64,000 nt of DNA from Panorpa germanica (taxonomy: Eukaryota > Arthropoda > Insecta > Mecoptera > Panorpidae): positions 7,564,001 through 7,628,000 of the forward strand of contig OY783214.1 in NCBI GenBank assembly GCA_963678705.1, given 5' to 3'. A program made the position numbers and the translations under genes. The notes below the pieces were generated by a model. That model searched no databases, was not told where the DNA came from, and was given only the letters and a program-made list of their open reading frames with translations. Below, one piece after another: positions 48,589 through 60,427 of this stretch (its first letter is position 1; each line of letters begins with the position of its first letter).

Positions 48589-48590
48589 GC
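47921..48590. repeat. palindrome core: TA tracts and four copies of a 157-bp unit
   Basis: Each arm ends in a TA microsatellite and then two direct copies (period about 157 bp) of a unit that starts TGCATAGACATATTAATGTA and includes GCAGGAGCAGTACCC. Next to it are short repeats built on GTAACTTGAACGTACTGGGA. The axis lies at about 48257 with a spacer of about 23 bp (48246-48268). The TA tract is 6 bp longer on the left. Confidence 0.88.
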
Positions 48591-48619
48591 TCTTATGACC
48601 AGTGTTAATTATATAAGAA

Positions 48620-48973
48620 CTAGCTGTCCCGGCCACGCGTTGCTGTGCCTAACGTTTTTGTCATATTACATTACATAGCGTCATCTATTGAATATTTACT
48701 CAATCTAGTCAACAGATTTCGATTTACTCAACAGAATATTTACTCAATCTAGTCAACAGATGTTGCCATCATCGTCGCCCGATGTTATATGTCATATACA
48801 GATAATTAATAGACAAATAATTAGCAATAAGATAAATAAATTGAGATGTAAGCTATCCTATCTTTCAAGTTGGGTCAAACTGCACACGGTGTACAAATTT
48901 CATTAAAATCGGTGAAGTAGTTTAGGAGTCCATCGAGGACAACACAGTGACACGTAATTTATATATATTAAGA
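48620..48973 (-). mobile_element. short Helitron, right-arm copy
   Basis: Exact mirror of 47535-47888. Confidence 0.75.
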
Positions 48974-49196
48974 TTATATAACAAAACATTACTAATAAAA
49001 TATGTGTATCTTATTTTATATGGATGTATTAAAACATTAAATCTTATAATAATAAAACTCAATGGTTTGTGTTTATATATTATTATTTATTTATAAATAT
49101 GCTATTTTTCAATTGTTATATAAATATACATTTTAATTATCTTAACTAAAACAGATATAAATTTATACAAAACTTAAACTTAACTTAAAATTAGTA

Positions 49197-52100
49197 CTAA
49201 ATTTTATAATGTCCATGTGCTAAAGTACTTATACCATCAGTTAATACATAACTTTTATTATCATTTCCACTAAGACCTACTTTACTTATCATTTGAGTAT
49301 AAATTGTATGCTTAATAGATTTAAAGGTATTCATTGTGATCAATAATATGTTATCCTGAGATAAACAATTTACATAATCTTTAATATTGAATTTGTTTAC
49401 AATATTTTTCTTAATTCCTTTTGCTTTAGCTGTGCATGAACCCTCAATATCAATTGCATACATTTTTGACCTTAACCTAACAAACTCCCAAATTATACTA
49501 CTCGTGCATTCATCTTTCATTAAGTCTAATTTAGCTTTGTTCATTAAAGGTAATGAAAATTCATTATTAAATGGATAATTAGATGTATCAAATTTATCTA
49601 GATTACACTTAATATCGTCATATATATCATCTGTTTTAATTTGATATATTAATGAATCTGTATCTGTATACAACAATTTAGCATTACCTTTATAGATTTT
49701 TTTTTTTTTTTTGATGAAATCATAATGAAAATCGTATATTAAAGTTTTTTGATATATCAAGTACACTTAATCCTAAATACAATGGTTTATTATAAAAAAC
49801 TTTAAGTTTTTGCATTTGAATAGCAACTAAGTTTTCATGAAATATAGAACAACTATGATAGTTTGGTTTACTTATAAGTGTATTAGCACCCATTGTTTTT
49901 CCTATATTATCCCAATGAGTTATTAACTTTATATCAACACGTTTATCTACATTTTCCATTGTTTTACCATAAACTGAATTATTCATTAATTTAAAAAAGT
50001 TTTTTCTCAAATGTATTTGCAGAGTTCTTTCTTTTTAATGTATTTAGATCAATATAACTTTTTAACCAATCGGACTGTTTAAATTCCAAAATTCTATGAA
50101 TTTTATCTATTTTCAGATTATTTTTAAGACATTGCTTTAACGATCTATTGTGAAGCACATAATTATACTTGTTATTTAGATTTGGTATTAATTTAACGTC
50201 ATTTGTTTTAATGCAAGGTGGTTTAATATTTTCGGCACAGAAAGGTAGATCATTGTGTTCATCGTGCAAATAATTAGGATATCTTAAATCGACTTCTAAT
50301 ATATAACCAACATCTGAGTTATCTTCAATAGCTTTAGTTATTTGCATCCCAATACATTAAATATTGAGAATCTTTATTTGAATCATAATTGGACATATAT
50401 TTATTATTTGCAATTCCATGTCTGTGAGAGCATTGTGATATTCCACTTCTTATACCTTTTTTAATAAAATGTAACATATCAATATCTGTTAAAAGTTCTA
50501 ATTCAATACATGTATAATTTAACATAGCATCCCAAGAAAGTCCTGGTGCTGTATAATATTGACAGGGATCTAAATTATATGTTTTATAGCACACATCTCG
50601 AAAATTTTCAAAAATATCTGTTAACAACAGAACATCGATCTTTAAATATAAGTCTGAATATTCCCCTAATGTTTTCATTTCAAATGCATACCAAACCATT
50701 TTGGCATGATTGTAATCATCGTCAGATATATTACAGCCATTAAGTGAGCTATAAAAATTATTTTGAGATGGCAAGTCAGATTCATTAAGCATATCCCTAC
50801 TATTTACATATTCATAAGGAAATACACCTTTACGTTTTAATAAATTGAAATGATTTTCATTCGGATAGAATTTTTTAAATTCGAAAAATTGTTCTTATAA
50901 TAAATTTTTGCAAGTGTTTCTAAACTAGAATGCATAAATCGTAAAGAATCAATAAATCTAAGTTTAATATAGCAGTTATGAACTTTATCATTTTTATCGG
51001 CTTTTGATATTTTCAGATTATTTTTAAGACATTGCTTTAACGATCTATTGTGAAGCACATAATTATACTTGTTATTTAGATTTGGTATTAATTTAACGTC
51101 ATTTGTTTTAATGCAAGGTGGTTTAATATTTTCGGTACAGAAAGGTAGATCATTGTGTTCATCGTGCAAATAATTAGGATATCTTAAATCGACTTCTAAT
51201 ATATAACCAACATCTGAGTTATCTTCAATAGCTTTAGTTATTTGCATCCCAATACATTAAATATTGAGAATCTTTATTTGAATCATAATTGGACATATAT
51301 TTATTATTTGCAATTCCATGTCTGTGAGAGCATTGTGATATTCCACCTCTTATACCTTTTTTAATAAAATGTAACATATCAATATCTGTTAAAAGTTCTA
51401 ATTCAATACATGTATAATTTAACATAGCATCCCAAGAAAGTCCTGGTGCTGTATAATATTGATAGGGATCTAAATTATATGTTTTATAGCACACATCTCG
51501 AAAATTTTCAAAAATATCTGTTAACAACAGAACATCGATCTTTAAATATAAGTCTGAATATTCCCCTAATGTTTTCATTTCAAATGCATACCAAACCATT
51601 TTGGCATGATTGTAATCATCGTCAGATATATTACAGCCATTAAGTGAGCTATAAAAATTATTTTGAGATGGCAAGTCAGATTCATTAAGCATATCCCTAC
51701 TATTTACATATTCATAAGGAAATACACCTTTACGTTTTAATAAATTGAAATGATTTTCATTCGGATAGAATTTTTTAAATTCGAAAAATTGTTCTGATAA
51801 TAAATTTTTTGCAAGTGTTTCTAAACTAGAATGCATAAATCGTAAAGAATCAATAAATCTAAGTTTAATATAGCAGTTATGAACTTTATCATTTTTATCG
51901 GCTTTTGATTCCACCAAAATATGTTTCGTAAAAGATATATACTTTTCCTTATTTTCTGGAATAACTTCAATTTTTCCACTATCATTACCTAATTCTTTTA
52001 CAATTATATGGTTACAATTACTTAAGTTATGGAATATTACAGGTATAAACTTTGGAATTGTAAATTTTAAATTGCAATGATTATGAGCAGCTCCTCGATA

Positions 52101-53977
52101 ATTACCAGTTAAATGACAATAATCTAACACTTTATCACCATTGAGGATACCTTCACAAATATGGCAAATAGAAGCTTCATCATCATATTCCTGTTTTTGT
52201 CAATCAGATAATTTATTTAAGACTTTATAAATTTGTTTAGCGTCTTCAGTTATTGTTTCAATAAATACTTTAACGCAATTAATACCTCTGTACGTAACAA
52301 ACTTACTTAAGGAATCATTAAAGGAACATTTAATATAATAAGCAAAAGAATATGGTTCATGAATTTGAATATTATTTGAAAATGATGTATATTATATGTT
52401 TTATAGCCCACATCTCGAAAATTTTCAAAAATATCTGTTAACAACAGAACATCGATCTTTAAATATAAGTCTGAATATTCCCCTAATGTTTTCATTTCAA
52501 ATGCATACCAAACCATTTTGGCATGATTGTAATCATCGTCAGATATATTACAGCCATTAAGTGAGCTATAAAAATTATTTTGAGATGGCAAGTCAGATTC
52601 ATTAAGCATATCCCTACTATTTACATATTCATAAGGAAATACACCTTTACGTTTTAATAAATTGAAATGATTTTCATTCGGATAGAATTTTTTAATTCGA
52701 AAAATTGTTCTGATAATAAATTTTTTGCAAGTGTTTCTAAACTAGAATGCATAAATCGTAAAGAATCAATAAATCTAAGTTTAATATAGCAGTTATGAAC
52801 TTTATCGTTTTTATCGACTTTTGATTCCACCAAAATATGTTTCGTAAAAGATATATACTTTTCCTTATTTTCTGGAATAACTTCAATTTTTTCACTATCA
52901 TTACCTAATTCTTTTACAATTATATGGCTATCGTAATTACTTAAGTTATGGAATATGACAGGTATAAACTTTGGAATTGTAAATTTTAAATTGCAATGAT
53001 TATGAGCAGCTCTTCGGTAATTACCAGTTAAATGACAATGATCTAACACTTTATCACCATTGAGGATACCTTCACAAATATGGCAAATAGAAGCTTCATC
53101 ATATTCCTGTTTTTGCCAATCAGATAATTTATTTAAGACTTTATAAATTTGTTTAGCGTCTTCAGTTATTGTTTCAATAAATACTTTAACGCAATTAATA
53201 CCTCTGTACGTATCAGTTATTGTTTCAATAAATACTTTAACGCAATTAATACCTCTGTACGTAACAAACTTACTTAAGGAATCATTAAAGGAACATTTAA
53301 TATGGTTCATGAATTTGAATATTATTTGAAAATGATGTATTAGTTTCAGGATAACAAGTACTAATGGGTTTTAATAATGTTTTAAAATCTCCATATATCA
53401 CAAATGGAACGCGTAATTGATTCTTATGATTATCGAATTTTAAAATGTTTTGAGATATCATATTACCCAATTTATCTTTAGCGTTATACTTAGAAGGAAG
53501 GATTGTATATATCTTATTGCAATCATATTCTAAATGTCTATTTAACTGATCTTCTGTGTTAAAAAATGAAAAGCATCCATCACACAAAAATTGTTTACTA
53601 GTATGCTTAGTAAATTGACTTCTTATTAATCTTGATATATTTTTAATCCAACAATAATGTCCATTACTCAAATCTTCAATATACAATAAATTAATATGTT
53701 GTTTCTTCTTTTTAGATGTATAATGCAACGGTCCCACAATGAAATTATTTTCAAGTCCATAAACATTCACACTTATATCATTATTCTTCTCAAATGTTCT
53801 AATATCTTTTAATTTCATCGGTAATTCTATGCCATTTGAATTAAGTACTTTTGAATAATGTGGATATGATGTAACTCTATCCATACTTTTTGATGCTGGA
53901 TACAATGCTGAAGTTATAGCCCACATAAAGCAAGCTTGATCATTATTTACTATAGCCTTTTTATCTTTAACTGACAA
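49197..53977 (-). pseudogene. protein-primed family B DNA polymerase, right-arm copy, broken
   Basis: The mirror image of the left-arm gene, with the same tandem triplication, deletions, stop and frameshifts. Here it is uninterrupted by the gypsy, so the C-terminus (about SYVLTDGISTLAHGHYKI, stop at 49197) is contiguous. A 14-base homopolymer near 49700 coincides with one frame change. Identical lesions in both arms mean the decay preceded the inverted duplication or was spread by gene conversion. Confidence 0.85.
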
Positions 53978-54200
53978 AAGAATGTTAATTATTAGGTATT
54001 ATTATACTTTTGCTGTATATGAACATGAATTTCAAAAATAAACAATTACACAAAATAATATTTCGATTTTCTTTTTATCTAAACTAGAAACACTTTAAAG
54101 ACTGCGTTCATTAACAATGTATAGTGGATTTTATTATTTCTGCAGGATGTCATCTCACTTGCTGACACTAAAGGTTATATTTGATAACCATGACTTAAAA

Positions 54201-54413
54201 GGCTCCTATTTTGTAACTGCTTACCTGACAGCTGATAACTTCTAACAATTTTTCAAAGGCCTATATTTTACAAATTACGCTACTCATACCAGTTCCAAGG
54301 TATAGGATCCGTGTTGCTTTTTATTTAATGTCTTCTGATAGTTTTGTCTTAACTTACATAGCTTAATTTAGAAAATATATAGACGTCTGGTAAACAGTTA
54401 GAAAATAGGAGCC
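54201..54413. mobile_element. short foldback MITE inside the right arm
   Basis: Mirror copy of 34201-34413. It was inserted before the arms became identical, or was copied with them. Confidence 0.6.
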
Positions 54414-55166
54414 TCATTTCTGTAAAAGTATGTTTATAAAGTTGGCTACCAGAACCTCAAATATTTAGTTATTTTTCAATATATTGCAATACAATAAGAG
54501 ATATTTACACATCTATCGTAACTATTTCAATAATTTATAAAAATTCATTATATATTTGTTATTTTACTATCTCTTTTATATACCCTAAAATGTATTATTT
54601 GAGTGCGTATGAGAAACATGTATAAAGTGCTGCATTATATCAGGCATAATGTAGAGCCTTTTTAAGTTTTTAAATATAGCTAAGAAATCATAATATGCGA
54701 AGAAATAATATGCTTTAACCTACTAACGGTATTGCTCAAAATACTCGTCGCTCAGACAAGAATATAATATTTTATTATATATATTTATTATTATTTAAAT
54801 ATAACTTGAGATAAAAGAATGTATCTAAAACTATTTTTTTTATAAGTGTATGGAACGAAACAATGTAACAACTGTCAAATGAAATAGCAAATGGTGAGAA
54901 TCGACGAACTTGACCGAATCAAACCGAGACCGAGTTAAACTGTTTGGTAATGGGTTTATGTACTATGTCTTAATTTCTATAAAAGTGTACTATAAAAATT
55001 TTGTGCCCATATTTGGTTAAGTCATGCAATTTTGTATTCATATTGTTCAAGTCATGTAAATTCAATGGATGAATTAGCACCCTTATACTTTATGAATTAT
55101 CCTTATTTGGATATATTTTCTATGTACAACAAAATTTACAATCTATTAGTAATTAGTGCAATAAAA

Positions 55167-55442
55167 TTAATCATTAAGAATCCAATCAAGTGAGTCTTGG
55201 CTCTCATATCCAGGGTCTCCAAATTCAGATATAAAAAGTAACCCGGCTCTAAAAGTTTCACAGAAATTATTCTGATTGATTATAATTTCATCAAAGAATT
55301 TAAATTGATTAAACATATTTAAATCTATTAACAAATGACACTGTAATCCACAATTTAACTTTAAATCAATGCCTAAATTAAATTTATTTGGTATATATAT
55401 TATGTTTAAATATATCTTACTTATATTATCAATTAATATCAA
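55167..55442 (-). CDS. unidentified 91-codon frame in the right arm
   Basis: Mirror copy of 33172-33447 with identical translation. The arms are themselves identical, so conservation does not by itself show selection. Confidence 0.3.
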   Translation of the reverse strand: MILIDNISKIYLNIIYIPNKFNLGIDLKLNCGLQCHLLIDLNMFNQFKFFDEIIINQNNFCETFRAGLLFISEFGDPGYESQDSLDWILND

Positions 55443-55717
55443 TAATAACTAAATAAATAAAAGAATTATATACATTTTAAATTTTTATATATTATAAATT
55501 AAGTAATTACAATAGTTTTGATATTTCTTCTAATATATACGACATGTTTGAAATTATTATCATTTTGCTGACGCCTGCTAACACGTGTGCTTCAAGTTAC
55601 ATTCGAAGGAATGCGTTATAAATACACTGTTATAAATAATTTAACACTGTCATAATCTTATAACCAATAACAAATCAAACATAAGAATTAATATCGGTAT
55701 CTCACTCTTTACCATTA

Positions 55718-55751
55718 GATATTAATTATTACACACGTAATAATTAATATC
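55718..55751. repeat. perfect 15-bp hairpin near the right terminus
   Basis: Mirror copy of the hairpin at 32863-32896, again about 207 bp from the element end. Confidence 0.85.
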
Positions 55752-55958
55752 GCTATCTCACTCTTTCATATTACCCCACTATTACCCCAACATTGTCTAG
55801 CCACGCCACCTCACTCCTCACCCCACTATTACCCCCTTTTACATTCTTCCAAGTCTAGCCACGCCCCCTCTGCATACCGTGACCTAAATGCATCCCCACC
55901 ACCAATAATTTCCAACTCATAGTATGATTTAAGCCAGAAGCGGCTCTCCTCAACTACT

Positions 55959-55964
55959 CATGTC
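55959..55964. repeat. target-site duplication, right copy (CATGTC)
   Basis: Matches 32650-32655. Satellite sequence resumes in register directly from here (CATGTCGATATCTCG). Confidence 0.92.
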
Positions 55965-58787
55965 GATATCTCGAAAAACGGGACACCTAGAAAAAAACAA
56001 ATGGCAGATTTCAAATCAGCGTAAAAAAGTACGTTTATAACCACTCTAAAATTAACAAAATCAAAAGTTGAATTTTTATGAAATTAACAAGAGTATAACC
56101 TTTAAAAATTTGATAAAAAATCAATTTTTTCTTTTGACAAATAAAAGATGTATTCGAACGTATTTTTTATGCTGATTTCAAAAATGAAAATCAATTTTAA
56201 ATATTCCTAATACTTACTATATTTAGAAAGTAAAAAGAGAACAACTAATAAGAAATTTGCAGCCGTACTTAGTGCACCCCGTTTTATAAAATTCAATCTG
56301 CGATTTTTATGAAATTAACAAGAGTATAACCTTTAAAAATTTGATAAAAAGTCAATTTTTTGTTTTGACAAATAAAAGATGTACTCGAACGTAGTTTTTT
56401 ATGCTGATTACAAAAATGAAATCTATTTTTAAATATCTCTATTATTTATGCCTAATCATGTCGATGTCTCGAAAACCGGGACACCTAGAAAAAAACAAAT
56501 TGCAAATTTGAAATCAGCGTACAAAAGTACGTTAATAACCATTCTAAAATTAACAAAATCAAAAGTTGAATTTTTAGGAAATTAACAAGAGTATAACCTT
56601 TAAAAATTTGATAAAAATTTAATTTTTTGTTTTGACAAATAAAAGATGTATTCTAACGTACTTTTTTATGCTGATTTTAAAAATGAGAATCAATTTTAAA
56701 TATCCCTAATACTTACTATATTTAGAAACTAAAAAGAGAACAACAAATAAGAATTTTGCAGCCGTACTTAGTGCACCCCGTTTTATGAAATTCAAACTGC
56801 GATTTTTATGAAATTAACAAGAGTATAACCTTTAAAAATTTGATAAAAAGTCAATTTTTTGTTTTGACAAATAAAAGATGTATTCGAACGTAGTTTTTTA
56901 TGCTGATTACAAAAATGAAATCCATTTTTAAATATCTCTATTATTTATGCCTAATCATGTCGATATCTCAAAAAACGGGACACCTAGAAAAAAGCAAATG
57001 GCAGATTTCAAATCAGCGTAAAAAAGTACGTTTATAACCACTCTAAAATTAACAAAATCAAAAGTTGAATTTTTATGAAATTAACAAGAGTATAACCTTT
57101 AAAAATTTGATAAAAAATCAATTTTTTGTTTTGACAAATAAAAGATGTATTCTAACGTACTTTTTTATGCTGATTTTAAAAATGAAAATCAATTTTAAAT
57201 ATCCTTAATACTTACTATATTTAGAAACTAAAAAGAGAACAACTAATAAGAAATTTGCAGCCGTACTTAGTGCACCCCGTTTTATGAAATTCAAACTGCT
57301 GTTTTTATGATATTAACAAGAGTATAACCTTTAAAAAATTGATAAAAAGTCAATTTTTTGTTTTAACAAATAAAAGATGTATTCGAACGTAGTTTTTTAT
57401 GCTGATTTCAAAAATGAAATCTATTTTAAAATATCTCTATTATTTATGCCAAATCATGTCGATGTCTCGAAAACCGGGACACCTAGAAAAAAACAAATTG
57501 CAGATTTGAAATCAGCGTACAAAAGTACGTTAATAACCATTCTAAAATTAACAAAATCAAAAGTTAAATTTTTAGGAAATTAACAAGAGTATAACCTTTA
57601 AAAATTTGATAAAAAATCAATTTTTTCTTTTGACAAATAAAAGATGTATTCGAACGTATTTTTTATGCTGATTTCAAAAATGAAAATCAATTTTAAATAT
57701 TCCTAATACTTACTATATTTAGAAAGTAAAAAGAGAACAACTAATAAGAAATTTGCAGCCGTACTTAGTGCACCCCGTTTTATGAAATTCAAACTGCGAT
57801 TTTTATGAAATTAACAAGAGTATAACCTTTAAAAATTTGATAAAAAGTCAATTTTTTGTTTTGACAAATAAAAGATGTACTCGAACGTAGTTTTTTATGC
57901 TGATTACAAAAATGAAATTTATTTTTAAATATCTCTATTATTTATGCCTATTCATGTCGATGTCTCGAAAACCGGGACACCTAGAAAAAAACAAATTGCA
58001 GATTTGAAATCAGCGTACAAAAGTACGTTAATAACCATTCTAAAATTAACAAAATCAAAAGTTGAATTTTTAGGAAATTAACAAGAGTATAACCTTTAAA
58101 AATTTGATAAAAATTTAATTTTTTGTTTTGACAAATAAAAGATGTATTCTAACGTACTTTTTTATGCTGATTTTAAAAATGAGAATCAATTTTAAATATC
58201 CCTAATACTTACTATATTTAGAAAGTAAAAATAGAACAACTAATAGGAATTTTGCAGTCGTACTTAGTGCACCCCGTTTTATGAAATTCAAATTGCTGTT
58301 TTTATGAAATTAACAAGAGTATATAAACCTTTAAAAATTTGATAAAAAGTCAATTTTTTGTTTTGACAAATAAAAGATGTATTCGAACGTAGTTTTTTAT
58401 GCTGATTACAAAAATGAAATCCATTTTTAAATATCTCTATTATTTATGCCTAATCATGTCGATATCTCGAAAAACGGGACACCTAGAAAAAAGCAAATGG
58501 CAGATTTGAAATCAGCGTAAAAAAGTACGTTTATAACTACTCTAAAATTAACAAAATCAAAAGTTGAATTTTTATGAAATTAACAAGAGTATAACCTTTA
58601 AAAATTTGATAAAAAATCAATTTTTTGTTTTGACAAATAAAAGATGTATTCTAACGTACTTTATTATGCTGATTTTAAAAATGAAAATCAATTTTAAATA
58701 TCCCTAATACTTACTATATTTAGAAACTAAAAAGAGAACAACTAATAAGAATTTTGCAGCCGTACTTAGTGCACCCCGTTTTATGAA
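55959..58787 (+). repeat. satellite DNA, right part of the array (A-B dimers)
   Basis: Same monomers and orientation as the left part. Here A (about 232 bp) and B (about 268 bp) alternate strictly. The A start GAGTATAACC recurs at 56091, 56589, 57088, 57587, 58085 and 58587, a higher-order period of about 499 bp. The array ends inside an A monomer at about 58787. Confidence 0.93.
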
Positions 58788-58922
58788 ATTACGATATAAA
58801 TCGATACGTGAAGTCAATTTATTGGGCCTCTATTTACCTACTGAAGGATCACTTATTCAGGCCTGACGCCTCAATTTAGCAGCCCAGTAATCAATTTGTT
58901 TTATTTAAACCTAGGGTTATAA

Positions 58923-59267
58923 TCTCTTAATATATATAAATTACGTGTCACGTTGTTTGTCCGAGTTTGTCCGCGATGGACTCCTAAACTACTTAACCGA
59001 TTTTAATCAAATTTGTACACCGTGTGCAGTTTGATCCAACTGGAAAGATAGGATAGCTTACATCTCAATTTATGATTGCAATATTATCTTATTGCAAATT
59101 AATTAATTATCTGTTAGCTCCAAACGATTTTAAAAGATGGCGACATCTGTTGACTAGATTGAGTAAATATTCTGTTGACTAGATTGAGTAAATATTCAAT
59201 AGATGGCGCTATGTAATGTAATATGACAAAAACGTTAGGCACAGCAACGCGTGGCCGGGACAGCTAG
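58923..59267 (+). mobile_element. short Helitron, third copy
   Basis: Same family as in the palindrome arms: TC start, CCGATTTTAAT near the 5' end, GTGGCCGGGACAGCTAG end followed by T. It differs by substitutions and small indels from the arm copies. Confidence 0.75.
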
Positions 59268-59345
59268 TTTAAGATAAGTCTGAAGGCAGTTTTGACTGAA
59301 TACAATTAATTTCGAGGCGCGGCGAGATATTACTATTTATATTAA

Positions 59346-59640
59346 CATGTATTCAGTAACGTAGCGTTCCTTAGATGGGCCCTGTATCAAAATTTGTTGG
59401 GGGCCCAAATGATCGGTAAAAATTTTCACAAAAGGAACAAAAACGCTCGCATTGAATTAAAATAATTATAAGTTATTACTTACAATTAATACTCCTAGAA
59501 ACTAAGCTAAGTACGGCCTAAGAGTTTAAGTGAGATTGTGGATAACATTTTACGATTTTTTGTTTACACACATTTGGGGTCTCTGAAGTCCGGGGGGGCC
59601 GTATCATTGATACGGCGGTAGCTACGCCAATGCATGTATT
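59346..59640. repeat. possible degenerate DNA transposon
   Basis: Weakly inverted ends (CATGTATTCAGTAACGTAGC and, opposite strand, CATGCATTGGCGTAGCTACC) enclose GC-richer blocks such as GATGGGCCCTG and GTCCGGGGGGGCCGTA. No target duplication is clear. Confidence 0.35.
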
Positions 59641-59659
59641 ATTTTCACTGTAAGTTTTT

Positions 59660-60040
59660 TAAGTGCAGCAAGGGCAAAATTTTGTCAGCGCCTTGCGACA
59701 TCATCGACCTAAGTTCGTAGCTGTAGCTATACCTGCACCTACTTCTTGCTTAGCTATTGTTATATTAATTTAGCAATGAACGTCACCTATTGTTATTAAT
59801 CAATTAATAATAATCAATTATTTACACAAATAAGTAAGTCGTAATATTAAATGGATTAACAATGTGACATTAAAAATAAGAAATTTTAATTTCCGCTGTA
59901 ATCGAGATACTTGAAGCACTCGAATGTGACAATAAAACAAGTGTTTGCTAGTTGTTTTAATAAGATCGATGCATAATAGTTACCCATTGTCTTATCAGAA
60001 GTATTGAGAAACAAAGACCACCAAGCGAAGTTTGATAAAA
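59660..60040 (+). repeat. diverged direct duplication of a promoter-like segment, copy 1
   Basis: Similar in the same orientation to 61830-62245. Shared blocks include CGACCTAAGTTCG, TTAGCTATTGTTATATTAAT, ATCAATTAATAATAATCAAT and CTTATCAGAAG. Copy 2 ends just upstream of the membrane-protein exon at 62315. Copy 1 is not followed by a comparable exon. Confidence 0.7.
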
Positions 60041-60364
60041 ATATTACATCATTATACGTTTTGTGTTAACGGTTGTCACGTCTTGTCACGCATTTAAAAA
60101 CAATTTGTTATTTAAGTCATATTTTAATTTTTATTTTTGTTTATTTTTTTATTTGTAAAACGATTGTTAGATTCGATGTCACGATTTCACGAAGCTTATA
60201 ACTCTTTCTCCTTCTTTTTGTCACATCTTGTCACACTTTACAGATCTCTCGTTCACACTTTACGTGTGATTATTTGACGAACTTAATTGATTGAGTTTTG
60301 AGGCTTGTATATAATATAAAAATATAAATTAGTATTAAATAAACTTATTTTTGTTTTATTTCAG

Positions 60365-60427
60365 ATATCTCTGGAACTCAATATGCATAAGATAAGTAGA
60401 AGAACGAAGAACCTAAACGATTCAGAG
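60365..60427 (+). CDS. candidate internal exon, unidentified
   Basis: A 63-bp segment between a good acceptor (TTTATTTCAG) and a strong donor (GAG|GTAAGT), open in phase 0 for 21 codons (ISLELNMHKISRRTKNLNDS and one more). The phase is compatible with the leader exon at 27108-27167. It could instead be a 5' untranslated exon or chance. Confidence 0.25.

Larger units (their letters stand above)
32656..55958. mobile_element. palindromic Polinton/Maverick-like element, 23.3 kb including a nested gypsy
   Basis: The ends are AGTAGTTGAGGAGAGCCGC and its exact complement, flanked by a 6-bp target duplication. A 5'-AG end and 6-bp duplication are the Polinton/Maverick integrase signature. Without the nested gypsy and its duplication the element is about 15.4 kb, within the Polinton size range. 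Unlike known Polintons it has no unique middle: it consists of two inverted arms of about 7.7 kb around a spacer of about 23 bp. The only recognisable gene is protein-primed DNA polymerase B, once per arm and broken. Integrase, capsid, protease and packaging ATPase genes were not found. It is probably a non-autonomous derivative that needed an integrase in trans. Confidence 0.88.
48269..55958 (-). repeat. right arm of the palindrome (uninterrupted)
   Basis: The inverted complement of the left arm without the gypsy insertion. It preserves the empty target site ATAC (49244-49247) that corresponds to the GTAT duplicated around the retrotransposon. Confidence 0.92.

Noticed and set aside
32656-55958. 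A complete endogenous virus genome
   Set aside because: No capsid, protease, packaging ATPase or integrase frame was found, and the polymerase is broken.
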